DNA of 47,952 nucleotides from Oscillatoriales cyanobacterium RM2_1_1. Lineage in GTDB: Bacteria > Cyanobacteriota > Cyanobacteriia > Cyanobacteriales > Microcoleaceae. Shown here in pieces: positions 8,953 through 16,998 of this stretch (the stretch's first letter is position 1; each line of letters opens with the position of its first letter). The notes beneath the pieces are model-generated. The model searched no databases, had not been told where the DNA came from, and worked only from the letters and a program-made list of their open reading frames with translations. The stretch covers positions 1 to 47,952 of the forward strand of contig JAAURB010000034.1 of NCBI GenBank assembly GCA_012033335.1, read 5' to 3'. Position numbers and translations under genes: made by a program.

Positions 8953-9660
8953 CTAAGTATTAGGAATGGGCACTGGAAAAACATTAACTCCAATGGTAAT
9001 TTGATCAGCGCCAATTCCTGGGGCAAAGGCAATTAAATCCCCACTACTAAAAATTCCTGTACCTTCTCCGATTCCAGCCAGGGAAAAAGCTGAGATCGAG
9101 AGGTTATTTGTAGTGCTGACGGCAATCAGATCTTCTGCAGGGGCAAAGTCAATCAACAGGGCCACATCATTCAGTCCTGTCCCCAGGTAATAGGTGCGCG
9201 TCGCGTCTCCCAGGGCAAAAACATCAATTCCCGCCCCACCGCTGAGGGTGTCAAGTTCACCGCGTCCAGGATTGGCCGAAGCAAAGCTCACCCCCACGAG
9301 CAAGTCATCCCCCTTATCGCCGGAGAGAAAATCATCTCCAACATCCCCGGACAAGTTGTCATTATCCTGGCCTCCATAGATCAGATCATTGCCCACTCCT
9401 CCGAAAATCAAATCGTCCCCCAAATTGCCAAAGATTTGATTATTCCCCTGGGTATCCACAATCAAATCCCCGTCTTTGCCGCCAAAGATCGTATCGTTGC
9501 CTGCTGCTTCCTGGAAAAAATCTATCCCTTGATTGCCGAATAACGTGTCATCCCCCAAGCTACCATTTAGAGTATCGTTCCCTTCCAGGCCAAAGACATT
9601 GTCATTTTCAGCGGTTCCAACTAGGAGATCATTGGCTGCCGTACCCAGAATTTCTGCCAT
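8953..9660 (-). CDS. RTX-type calcium-binding repeat protein
   Basis: 235 residues, mostly tandem RTX nonapeptides of the GGxGxDxL type (LEGNDTLNGS, GKDGDLIVD, GGVGNDLIYGGQDNDNL, GDKGDDLLV), which fold as a calcium-binding parallel beta roll. It ends in a beta-rich C-terminal region of the kind used for type I secretion. There is no N-terminal signal peptide, consistent with C-terminal-signal type I export. No enzymatic domain is visible. GAGG lies 7 bases before the ATG. It resembles the repeat part of the RTX/SGNH gene at 26238 in the same window. Role probably extracellular or surface-associated. Confidence 0.85.
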   Translation of the reverse strand: MAEILGTAANDLLVGTAENDNVFGLEGNDTLNGSLGDDTLFGNQGIDFFQEAAGNDTIFGGKDGDLIVDTQGNNQIFGNLGDDLIFGGVGNDLIYGGQDNDNLSGDVGDDFLSGDKGDDLLVGVSFASANPGRGELDTLSGGAGIDVFALGDATRTYYLGTGLNDVALLIDFAPAEDLIAVSTTNNLSISAFSLAGIGEGTGIFSSGDLIAFAPGIGADQITIGVNVFPVPIPNT

Positions 9661-9694
9661 TTTTCAAACCTCAATAATACATTCATCAACAATC

Positions 9695-9738
9695 AATCAG
9701 GCAATCAGGCAATCAGGCAATCAGGCAATCAGGCAATC
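9695..9738. repeat. 8-bp tandem repeat, 5.5 copies
   Basis: AATCAGGC is repeated five times without error and followed by AATC, about 35 bp upstream of the minus-strand RTX start codon. Such a perfect short repeat is prone to copy-number change and could vary the promoter or leader length of that gene. Confidence 0.85.
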
Positions 9739-9792
9739 TCCCGGCTAGGCAAAGGCTGCCTGATCATCTAGGGATTACCATTGTTGAGTGTG

Positions 9793-9826
9793 CCATATTT
9801 CCAGACACTCCATATTTCCAGATACT
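9793..9826. repeat. 17-bp tandem duplication
   Basis: CCATATTTCCAGACACT (9793-9809) is followed directly by a copy with one change (9810-9826). It lies in the 364-bp gap between the RTX gene and murI, which shows no gene I can support. Confidence 0.7.
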
Positions 9827-10024
9827 CAATGGATAGCTTCACTAGCGCTGGACTGCTTGCAACTGAGGGATCAGGAGTTATTCACGATTCCAGGTTAACC
9901 CTGTTCCCAGGTTGGGTTGAAATCTCGAGTTGGTTTGCAAAGCTCAACTGGTTTCAGAAAAACTGGCATTTGTCGAGTTTGCGCGAATAAAGTACATTTG
10001 ATCTGATCAAATTGATAGAACCCT

Positions 10025-10915
10025 ATGGCAACGGACAAAAGACAACAGAGAATTGCAGTTTTTGATAGTGGTGTAGGCGGATTGACGGTTCTCAGTGAGA
10101 TCTATCGTCAACTGCCGCAGGAATCTGTGGTTTACTTCGCGGATACGGCTCGACTCCCCTACGGAATGCGATCGCCCCAGGAAATTCTGCAATTCGTCCG
10201 TGAAATCATTACCTGGGCGGCTGATCAGTCGGTAAAGATGGTTGTAATGGCCTGCAATACCAGTTCGGCCCTGGCTCTGGAAACCGTTCAATCTGAATTT
10301 GATCTGCCGATTTTAGGGATTATTCTTCCGGGGGCAAAGGCTGCGGTACAGATAGGAACTCGTGTAGGAGTCATTGCTACTCCGGCCACTGCCGCCAGTA
10401 ACGTCTATCGCCAGGCGATTCAAGAAATCAATCCCGATATTCAAGTTTGGCAGATAGGCTGCCCAGAATTTGTTCCCCTGATCGAACAAAATCAGATTCA
10501 CCATCCCCAAACCTACGCATTAGCCAGGGAATATATCTCGCCTCTGCTGCAACAGGGAATTGACACCCTGATCTATGGCTGCACCCATTACCCTCATCTA
10601 GCGCCAATCCTGCGATCGCTCTTACCGAATTCTGTACAATTACTCGATCCAGCCGCCTATTTGGTTCAGGCCATGGCCCAGGAACTCGAACTGCTAGGAC
10701 TGGCCAATTTGCACTCCCCTCAACCGACTCGTTTTTGTGTCAGTGGTACGCCCGAACAATTTGCTGAGAGCTCCAAACGATGGCTGGGGTATACCCCAAT
10801 AGTGGAGGCCGTAGATCTGCCAATCTTGCCTGAAACAGTGACTTTCTACCGATCTGATACTTCACAAACCATTGAACCCTTCCACATCCAGCCCCTAGAA
10901 GGTCTGGAGTATTAG
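10025..10915 (+). CDS. murI: Glutamate racemase
   Basis: MurI, 296 residues, makes D-glutamate for peptidoglycan from L-glutamate without a cofactor. The two catalytic cysteines are in the expected contexts, VVMACNTSSA (Cys77) and YGCTHYPH. The family start IAVFDSGVGGLTVL and the stretch YFADTARLPYG are present. The ATG at 10025 directly precedes the family start. It stands alone, with ferredoxin 236 bases downstream on the same strand. Confidence 0.95.
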   Translation: MATDKRQQRIAVFDSGVGGLTVLSEIYRQLPQESVVYFADTARLPYGMRSPQEILQFVREIITWAADQSVKMVVMACNTSSALALETVQSEFDLPILGIILPGAKAAVQIGTRVGVIATPATAASNVYRQAIQEINPDIQVWQIGCPEFVPLIEQNQIHHPQTYALAREYISPLLQQGIDTLIYGCTHYPHLAPILRSLLPNSVQLLDPAAYLVQAMAQELELLGLANLHSPQPTRFCVSGTPEQFAESSKRWLGYTPIVEAVDLPILPETVTFYRSDTSQTIEPFHIQPLEGLEY

Positions 10916-11151
10916 GTCTTTAGCCTCAGGTTGAAATCACAGGGCGACCAGGCCCCCATCTTGACTGATCGGGTTGAATTGTATTGATCAGTACAACCGC
11001 ATTTTTTGATCTGGCTAACCATAACGTTATATCAGCTCCGTTCATCTGCGAGGGTCAGACTGTTTTTCAAAGCTCTGCAACCCAACACTTGCAAAAACGG
11101 CAAACTGTGACGAATCAACCGGATTTGCTCTGAATTAATAAGGATGGATCA

Positions 11152-11442
11152 ATGGCAATCTACAAAGTTACCTTAATCAATAACGCCCATGAGCTCGCCC
11201 AGACAATTGATGTTCCTGACACGGAGTCTATTCTTGACGAAGCCTATGAACAGGGCATCAAACTTCCGTTTGAATGTGCCGTGGGAGCCTGTGCGACCTG
11301 TGAAGGAAAACTGGTCACTGGCAGTGTGGATCAATCCGAGCAGATCTTTTTAAACGACAATCAGATAGCAGCGGGTCATGTATTGCTTTGTGTAGCCAAA
11401 CCCACTTCGGACTGTACCGTTGAGGTGGAATTGGATCACTAG
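11152..11442 (+). CDS. Plant-type [2Fe-2S] ferredoxin
   Basis: 96 residues, the usual length of cyanobacterial photosynthetic-type ferredoxins, soluble one-electron carriers. Cluster ligands are Cys42, Cys47, Cys50 and Cys80 in the normal spacing. The binding loop reads CAVGACATC rather than the CRAGACSTC of the main photosynthetic ferredoxin, so this is probably a minor paralogue with its own partners. The acidic surface (EVELDH end, VPDTES) is kept. AAGGATGG lies before the ATG. It may serve photosystem I, nitrogen fixation or another reductase; the sequence does not decide. Confidence 0.92.
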   Translation: MAIYKVTLINNAHELAQTIDVPDTESILDEAYEQGIKLPFECAVGACATCEGKLVTGSVDQSEQIFLNDNQIAAGHVLLCVAKPTSDCTVEVELDH

Positions 11443-11585
11443 CTCCAGGTTCTAGCCATGATTCTGAACTGGACAGTCAATCCAACCGTGGATTTATCCA
11501 ACCCTGGACTGAGTTGACCCGTTTGAGATTCGGGTAGATGAACTGTCGATTATCAACAGTGATCAGCAGTAATCAAAATAGAATC

Positions 11586-11678
11586 TAAGTAGGTGGTTGT
11601 AATTAATTGTTAAATGGAAGGGGGCACTGCCCCCTTCACCCCCCATCAATCTTCTAATTAATTGCGTCAAGCTACTTA
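11586..11678. repeat. Dispersed palindromic repeat, family A, copy 1
   Basis: 93 bp with terminal inverted repeats TAAGTAG (11586-11592) and CTACTTA (11672-11678), internal AATTAATT on both sides and a GC-rich hairpin centre (GGGGGCACTGCCCCC). It is inverted relative to copies 3 to 6. No coding capacity. It behaves like a small non-autonomous element (MITE-like) or REP-type repeat. Copy 2 lies beyond the next gene. Confidence 0.85.
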
Positions 11679-11698
11679 CCAGGCCAGACTCAACTTGA

Positions 11699-12037
11699 TC
11701 AGTCTTCGTCACGGGCGGCGAAGGTTTCTTCTAACTCCGCCAATATCGTTCTATTTTTCATAAACCATTGGCGACTGGCGGGGGTGAGTTGTTCCCAAAC
11801 CAAATCAGGGGCAATATGGGGGGAAGAAAACTGATAGCGCTGCCCTAGAATTTTCAGATCAGCGATCACCCCTTCGGGCAAACCAAAGGATTGCCAATCT
11901 ACGGCAAATGATCCTCCTGACAAGCCTCCAGAGGGATCATAGACAATCTGGGCAACTCGAACCAAATCGGCAAAGTGAGACGCTCTTAATCCAACTTCAG
12001 GAATTTGATTAGCGGAAGGGTGATGGGGTTCAGACAT
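11699..12037 (-). CDS. Conserved-looking hypothetical protein
   Basis: 112 residues, soluble, with no recognisable domain and no signal or membrane segment. It is rich in aromatic and hydrophobic positions (FGLPEGVIADLKILGQRYQF, DLVWEQLTPASRQWF) and ends acidic (EETFAARDED). Codon use matches the neighbours and no overlapping frame is better, which supports it as a real gene. It is boxed in by two family A repeat copies in opposite orientation. Function unknown. Confidence 0.65.
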   Translation of the reverse strand: MSEPHHPSANQIPEVGLRASHFADLVRVAQIVYDPSGGLSGGSFAVDWQSFGLPEGVIADLKILGQRYQFSSPHIAPDLVWEQLTPASRQWFMKNRTILAELEETFAARDED

Positions 12038-12091
12038 AGGACGTAGATCAGAGAGTAGATTAAATTAGGCTAGAACAACCGGAAAAACTTT

Positions 12092-12179
12092 TAAGTAGTT
12101 GACGAAATCCATTAGAAGATTAATGGGGGGCGAAGCCCCAGATCTCCTTCCATTTAACGATTAATTACAACCACCTACT
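12092..12179. repeat. Dispersed palindromic repeat, family A, copy 2
   Basis: 88 bp, from TAAGTAG (12092-12098) to CTACT (12175-12179), with the same AATTAATT-type arms but a shortened centre (GGGGGGCGAAGCCCC). It is in opposite orientation to copy 1, so the two flank the 112-residue gene as an inverted pair. Confidence 0.8.
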
Positions 12180-12191
12180 GACTGGGAAATC

Positions 12192-12644
12192 TCACTGGGA
12201 AATCCTGCTGTGCTCCGGGGAACTGCGTGGACAGGTTTGAAGATCCTGGTGTCTGAAGGGCTCATAAACTTCCCGCTGACTCTCCTGAACTGGGCTCAAA
12301 CCTAACCAGGCATCAATGGCCTTAATCTCAAACCCAACTTCATAGCGATCGCCCTGTTGAATCAAGGGTCGCCGGATCAAGAGCGGATTCTCGACCATCA
12401 ACTGTAATGCAGCGGTAGGATCGAGGTGTTCAGGGATCACCTGTCCTGACTTGATCAAAGGCGCAGTGCGGTTAAACCATTCGACCATGGGACGCTGACC
12501 CAAAAACTGCTGTAAGCGTTCAGTTGTCCAAGGTTCCGTCAGGAGATTGCGAGCATCGACGGTATGACCTGCAGCCTTGAGCCAGGCTTTCTGCTTTGTG
12601 TTGTTCACGCAGCCAGGCTTTTCATAGAAAATCACAGTTGCCAT
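12192..12644 (-). CDS. Nitrogenase-associated ArsC/Spx-like protein
   Basis: 150 residues with a thioredoxin-like fold of the ArsC/Spx group. The first 130 residues fit the nitrogenase-associated (NifO-like) branch: VIFYEKPGCVNNTKQKAWL, GHTVDARNLLTEPWT, VEWFNRTAPLIKSG and NPLLIRRPLIQ. Only one Cys (Cys12) is in the redox position, as usual for this branch, and there is no CxxC. In diazotrophs these genes often accompany nif genes, but none are visible here. The last 25 residues look non-conserved. Exact biochemical role unknown. Confidence 0.8.
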   Translation of the reverse strand: MATVIFYEKPGCVNNTKQKAWLKAAGHTVDARNLLTEPWTTERLQQFLGQRPMVEWFNRTAPLIKSGQVIPEHLDPTAALQLMVENPLLIRRPLIQQGDRYEVGFEIKAIDAWLGLSPVQESQREVYEPFRHQDLQTCPRSSPEHSRISQ

Positions 12645-13070
12645 CGCAGTAAACAGTTTAATTTGCTGGGGTTTGTAGAACTGTAGCCATCTCAGATGAT
12701 TGATGCTAGCTGATCAACCACTAGAATGTGGGCTTCCAGGGCAACGTTTTACCTTGTGTAAACGGGTACTTGACCTGAGATCGCGATAGGATCATCCTAC
12801 TCGATTGCCAATTTTGGCCAATCCATTTACTAGGCTTGTACTCAAACCCTCCAGGTCAGAGCTAATCAGCCATTCAAAATTCCTTAGGGCAAGGGAGCAA
12901 GTATTACTGGAATCATGGCCTGATTCAGGAACCAGACTGATTTGAACCGTGATGTTCAATAATACGTTCTTAACCTTGGGAAATTAGAATCTTGACTGGT
13001 CAATGAAAATTCCAGCCATTAACCCTTCATGTGGCCTACCGCCACTGTTGAACCAAACGACTAAAGACAA
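12645..13070. other. Gap without recognisable gene
   Basis: 426 bases with stops in all frames and no hairpin or repeat that I can support. It leads into a stretch of gene fragments. Confidence 0.6.
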
Positions 13071-13240
13071 CATGAAAACTTACCAAAAAGACTAAAACAA
13101 CATTTTGATGACGGTGTGGAAGATTGACAGTCAGAGATTGTGAGTGGACAGGTCTGAAGAATAGAGAATTACTCAAAGTTGCCCAGGCAGAGTTCGACGT
13201 TTTTCTGACAACAGATCAGGCCATCAGTTTTTATTTTTGA
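13071..13240 (+). pseudogene. DUF5615 (PIN-like) remnant
   Basis: Translation shows the family's body in two frames. ENLPKRLKQHFDDGVE is read from 13074 on. Then, after a one-base shift near 13125, LTVRDCEWTGLKNRELLK and VAQAEFDVFLTTDQ are read to the TGA at 13238-13240. DUF5615 proteins are PIN-like putative nucleases, usually paired with a DUF433 antitoxin. The start, the frame and the C-terminal third are gone, and no partner is seen. It is clearly a decayed copy. Confidence 0.7.
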
Positions 13241-13500
13241 TTGCGGCTCACCCATGATTGCCCACTCTACTTTCTACCCCTGAGAAAACCTCCTTCAGTT
13301 CTAGCCTTGGAGCTGCTGAGATTGCAGAAGCTGATTCTGAAAAGCTTCCCTTTGCCACAGTTGAACTAACAAAGATAATGCTCTCCGGTCGCTTACTGCG
13401 CTTGAGGCGGATCTCAGGGGGTCTGAGGGTTGTGCGTTTTTGGGTGGATTGCATCGGTGATTGAAGTAACTGGGATTAACAGATTTGAAGAGCAGGCCAT

Positions 13501-13740
13501 TCAAAGTGTATCTGGGTCAATGTTCAATTCCCGCAGCTTGGCAGCTAATTTTTCCTTTTGTTGACGTTCAATTTCAACCTGCTGTTCGGCGGTCTCCGCT
13601 CTTTGTTCAGCGATCGCCCGCTGCTGTTTCTCAAGCCGAGTTGCTTCTTGATCGGTAAGAGCCATTTCTCCTTCTGGGGTGAAGAATCTCAACTTCCCTT
13701 CGTAAATCCCCAGGAATAACTGTAACTGCTCACTCCACAA
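13501..13740 (-). pseudogene. Uma2-family endonuclease, C-terminal fragment
   Basis: The 79-residue frame carries the C-terminal tail typical of cyanobacterial Uma2 (DUF820) proteins: LQLFLGIYEGKLRFFTPEG, then a Gln/Glu-rich helix and the ending KLAAKLRELNIDPDTL. The restriction-endonuclease-like catalytic core, about 150 residues upstream, is missing and the frame is closed by a stop just before 13740. It is a truncated relic of a multicopy cyanobacterial family. Confidence 0.75.
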
Positions 13741-13807
13741 TTGCCCTTACTCATTGAGTTGCAGTTCTTCATAAAGGTTTGAAACTCAGGGATTTAGTCT
13801 GGCTGCT

Positions 13808-13924
13808 CAACCTACTCAAAAAATTTATCAACTCAAAGCCACGCTCAAAGAGAGCAAACCTTCCATCTGGCGACGGTTATTGGTTTCCAACACTACGTCG
13901 GGTCAACCCGCATCAGTTGATTAA
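13808..13924 (+). pseudogene. pRiA4b ORF-3-like fragment
   Basis: About 38 codons read KIYQLKATLKESKPSIWRRL, the opening of the pRiA4b ORF-3-like family found in many mobile regions. The next conserved part seems to continue in the adjacent frame (RVNPHQLINSAY), suggesting a frameshift near 13895, and then it stops. There is no start codon. It is a short relic. Confidence 0.6.
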
Positions 13925-14456
13925 TTCAGCTTACATTTTCATATTGTTCAATTTTGAAACAACTTTTCAGAAATTCCCAACCTAGATTGTCTTTTGGGGG
14001 GTGTCAGCCTTGGGATGTGAGCCCTGATACCCGAAGTCAATCAGGTAATTTACCTCCTCAGGCTAAACCTCCATACTGGCTTTGCTGTGTCATTTTGTAT
14101 ACTATAAGGTGGTTAAGTGGTAGTAATTTCACAGCAAATGTAGTCAATTTTCTGGAGGTGCAGTGGATTCTCTAGTTGCGAGAATTTGTAAACATGAACG
14201 GTTTTGCCTGAAGCCCATTTGAAATGATGCCCAGCCTATCTGCCGAAGTTTGCAGAAGTGTCCCTGTAGATCAACGGAACAGTTCATTTACACGTCTCGT
14301 CAGAATAGATGGAGTTCCCCCAATAGGCAAGATCAAGGAACGCTTGATGCAGTTCTGGATCAGGCCCAACCCAGTCAGGGACTCAGTTCAGAAGAACTGT
14401 CCTGAAAATTAAGCGGCATCGTTGAATTTCGATTAAAAGTCAACAACAACTTTGTT
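13925..14456. other. Gap without recognisable gene
   Basis: Some 530 bases following the ORF-3-like relic. Short open frames exist (for example 14224-14412), but none resembles a family that I know and none has a clear ribosome binding site. Probably decayed sequence. Confidence 0.5.
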
Positions 14457-15038
14457 ATGGTTTTGAAGCAAGCCTCTCATCCAATCACATCTGCCCTCGT
14501 GATCAATACTCTCCAGCATTCTCCTGAGTCTTTGGAGATGACCCTGGAAATCACATTGTCCCAAAAATTATCTCAGCTCCAAGCCGAAATAGAACAGCTC
14601 CAGAACATCATTCAGGAGCTTGAAGCTGCCCCTGTATTCCAGCCTCCTCAGCAACTCTTACCTCTAGAAGAACGATTCCAATTACACTTCCAATCTATCC
14701 AGATCGCCCGGGTGCAAGCCAGGCAACTCAATCTTGCAGAACTTGCCCTTAAAGCCAAACAGGAAGAACAAGGGGCTTTGCAGCAACAACTTCATGCTCG
14801 CCGAGCTCGGGCACTCAAAGCAGTTAAACGGTTGGAATCTCTTGCTCAGACGGTCAAACGGGCAGAACAAGCCTATCATCAAGTCTACGAAGAGTTTCAA
14901 GGGGCTGCCCATAAAGCTCAACAAGCCCTGATTGAAATTTACGGCAATGACATTAACTTTGAGTTGAAGGACAGTGGCACGACCCCGGCGAACTTGCCAA
15001 GAACGGGTCAGTTTGCCCAGCTTGCCCCAGTCCGATAA
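14457..15038 (+). CDS. Coiled-coil protein of unknown function
   Basis: 193 residues with long heptad-rich helices, around residues 35-60 (LSQKLSQLQAEIEQLQNIIQ) and again 85-165 (QEEQGALQQQL, LESLAQTVKRAEQAYHQVYE). There is no signal peptide, membrane segment or known domain. The C-terminal 25 residues look disordered. Start uncertain: ATG at 14457 or an internal ATG at 14538. An antisense open frame of similar length is less plausible in composition. Convergent with the ROK kinase gene. A structural or scaffolding role is possible but only a guess. Confidence 0.6.
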   Translation: MVLKQASHPITSALVINTLQHSPESLEMTLEITLSQKLSQLQAEIEQLQNIIQELEAAPVFQPPQQLLPLEERFQLHFQSIQIARVQARQLNLAELALKAKQEEQGALQQQLHARRARALKAVKRLESLAQTVKRAEQAYHQVYEEFQGAAHKAQQALIEIYGNDINFELKDSGTTPANLPRTGQFAQLAPVR

Positions 15039-15120
15039 GGTTAGAATCAGATTGATGGGGGGAAGTTCCTGAGCTTCTCCCAGAAGTGTTTTACGGGAAA
15101 ATTCCTTAGGGGAAGACCAA

Positions 15121-16050
15121 TTAAAGTTCAAGGGAGCTGAAGGTCTGCAAAGCTAATCGGGCTGCTCCTACAGCTCCAGCTTGATTCCCTAGCTCGGCAA
15201 TTAACAGTTGGATACCCTCCCGGGAACTCGGCAATACCCGACGCTCGATCTCCGCCTTGGTTTCCGGCAGGAACAGTTCGGCTCCTGCACTAATCCCACC
15301 CCCCAGAATAATCGCTTCCGGAGTGAGAACATAGATTAAGCTGGCTAACCCAGCCCCCAGCCAGCGTCCATACTGTTGCCAGAACTCTAGGGCCGCAATC
15401 TCACCACCATAGGCTCTAGCAGCCAACTCAGCCGGGTCTAACCCCGTGAGGCGGCGGATGGCCTGAACAGAAACATACTGTTCCAGGGAACCCTGATTAC
15501 CACTATTGCAGAGAGGGCCATCTGGATTTAAAGTAATCAGCCCCAATTCTCCGGCTGACCCCCGATGGCCGACAAACAATTTGCCTTCCAAAATGACAGC
15601 GCCTCCAACCCCTGTTCCCAGGGTAATCACAACTAGATTTTGAATTCCCTGCCCAGCCCCCAGCCAGGCTTCTCCTAAACCAGCACAGTTGGCATCATTA
15701 GCCATGATCACGGGCAGGCCAATTTTGGCCTCTACCCACTCAGCCAGGGGCACGTCTTTCCAATCCTGGAGATTGATCGCAACCCTGGCGGTTCGTCCTG
15801 TCGAATCAACTGGCCCCGGCAAACCAATGCCAATGGCTCGAACCTCACCCTGAGTCACTCCCAAACCTGGAGAAGAATAGCCGGGTAGGATCTGAGCGAT
15901 CGCGTCCACTAACACCCCGAAAACCTTCAAAGGAGTGGCGGGTTGAGGAGTCGAGACACTCAGCAATTGATGACACTTTCCCTGAAGGTCATAGCGGCCT
16001 AGTTTAATTGCTGATCCACCAATGTCAATTCCAATGACCTGACTGTTCAC
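15121..16050 (-). CDS. ROK family sugar kinase (glucokinase-like)
   Basis: A ROK-family kinase that likely phosphorylates glucose or a related sugar with ATP. The phosphate loop IGIDIGGSAIKLG, GIGLPGPVD, the catalytic-Asp region NDANCAGLGEAW and TLGTGVGGAVI are all present. The zinc motif of many ROK proteins (CxCGxxGCxE) is reduced to CNSGNQGSLE, so zinc binding is probably absent. I prefer the GTG at 16050 as start, because the longer frame to 16071 begins at TTG. It follows the 85-residue gene at 16108-16365 by 57 bases on the same strand and may be co-transcribed. Confidence 0.85.
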   Translation of the reverse strand: MNSQVIGIDIGGSAIKLGRYDLQGKCHQLLSVSTPQPATPLKVFGVLVDAIAQILPGYSSPGLGVTQGEVRAIGIGLPGPVDSTGRTARVAINLQDWKDVPLAEWVEAKIGLPVIMANDANCAGLGEAWLGAGQGIQNLVVITLGTGVGGAVILEGKLFVGHRGSAGELGLITLNPDGPLCNSGNQGSLEQYVSVQAIRRLTGLDPAELAARAYGGEIAALEFWQQYGRWLGAGLASLIYVLTPEAIILGGGISAGAELFLPETKAEIERRVLPSSREGIQLLIAELGNQAGAVGAARLALQTFSSLEL

Positions 16051-16107
16051 TATGAATACTCGATCTGGCAAAATCTGGCAACGCTGGATTTATTCCACTG
16101 ATCTCAT

Positions 16108-16365
16108 CTATTCCACATCATCTCGATCAATGCTGGTGGTGAAAATCGGTTCCACGCGAATGGCTTTAATACTAGAGGGGCGAATCACCATATATTCCCC
16201 TTGCATTGTTTTGATTGGGACATTGACAAACTCAGTGGAATCTCGCACTGGAAGCAGGGCTTTTTGATACCAAACCTGAAACTCCTGTAAGGTTTCAAAC
16301 CGCACCTCTTCACGGTGACCGCCCTCAATCATCAAATGAACAGCGAATGCAGTAGGCTTCGGCAT
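16108..16365 (-). CDS. Conserved cyanobacterial hypothetical protein
   Basis: An 85-residue soluble protein starting MPKPTAFAVHLMIEGGHREE and containing VPIKTMQGEYMVIRPSSIKAIRVEP. It resembles small cyanobacterial proteins of unknown function that I have seen with this opening, but I cannot name a domain. A longer frame begins at 16455. The ATG at 16365 is chosen because the extra 30 residues look unlike the rest. It probably forms an operon with the ROK kinase. Confidence 0.7.
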   Translation of the reverse strand: MPKPTAFAVHLMIEGGHREEVRFETLQEFQVWYQKALLPVRDSTEFVNVPIKTMQGEYMVIRPSSIKAIRVEPIFTTSIDRDDVE

Positions 16366-16620
16366 GGTAACTCTCGGAGTAAAAACCTGGGATTTGAGTT
16401 TGGATAAGTTGAATCTGATCAGTGATAGTGTCTCACCAACTGTGCCAACGGTCAAGCAAAATTGACCATCCCTGGAGAAAAGTCCAGAAATAATCAGATT
16501 AAACCATTTTGCAGCGAATTTTGAGCCAGAGAAACAGTACTCAATACACAGATTGGCCCGGGAGAAAGCGCTCTAATACTTCAAGTCATCAATACCTGAC
16601 AAGAGTAGATATTGTTCAAG

Positions 16621-16720
16621 TCAGTAGCTTGGCGCAATGAATTAGAAGATTGATGGGGGGGGGGTGAAGGGGGCAGAGCCCCCTTCCTGAGGCGAAGCCC
16701 CAGACCCCCTTTCATTTATC
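16621..16720. repeat. Dispersed palindromic repeat, family A, copy 3
   Basis: About 100 bp beginning AGTAGCTTGGCGCAAT, with a run of ten G, then GAAGGGGGCAGAGCCCCCTT and GGCGAAGCCCCAGACCCCC. The right end lacks the AATTAATTACAACCACCTACT arm, so this copy is 3'-truncated. Confidence 0.8.
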
Positions 16721-16793
16721 TCTGCTATCGGAGAGGTTATCATCCAATTCAGGTCACACAGGGGTTAAAATCTGGCAATCCCAAAACTGGCAA

Positions 16794-16827
16794 TTGCCCC
16801 CGGAATAGATAACAGTTCCGGGGGCAA
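16794..16827 (-). other. Strong GC-rich hairpin
   Basis: A perfect 12-bp stem (TTGCCCCCGGAA at 16794-16805, TTCCGGGGGCAA at 16816-16827) with a 10-nt loop, 170 bp beyond the stop of the cyclase gene. No T tract follows on the minus strand, so it is more likely an mRNA end stabiliser or an atypical terminator than a classical one. Confidence 0.6.
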
Positions 16828-16998
16828 ACCTGGGGTGTGCCTGGTCAAAGGATGGGCGATATATTGCTTCGGGCAACCTGGATTGTACCCTGTCGGTTCT
16901 GAACTGGAGAAAGCCACCCCCTTGGCTGATGCAGGGTTTCCAGGAAAAGTTCGTCATAGCCCGGCAGGGTGATGGTTGCTGATGGCTATCTTCTGACT

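Noticed and set aside
9781-9990. 69-codon frame before murI
   Set aside because: No ribosome binding site, overlaps the tandem duplication, and no similarity that I recognise.
10940-11040. Possible riboswitch before ferredoxin
   Set aside because: Some short palindromes around TTGATC are seen, but no known aptamer pattern and no terminator.
13248-13504. Three overlapping short frames on both strands
   Set aside because: Mutually exclusive, no start signal, low-complexity Ser/Arg sequence; no family seen.
14682-15131. 149-codon frame opposite the coiled-coil gene
   Set aside because: Composition is that of an antisense shadow of the helical gene.
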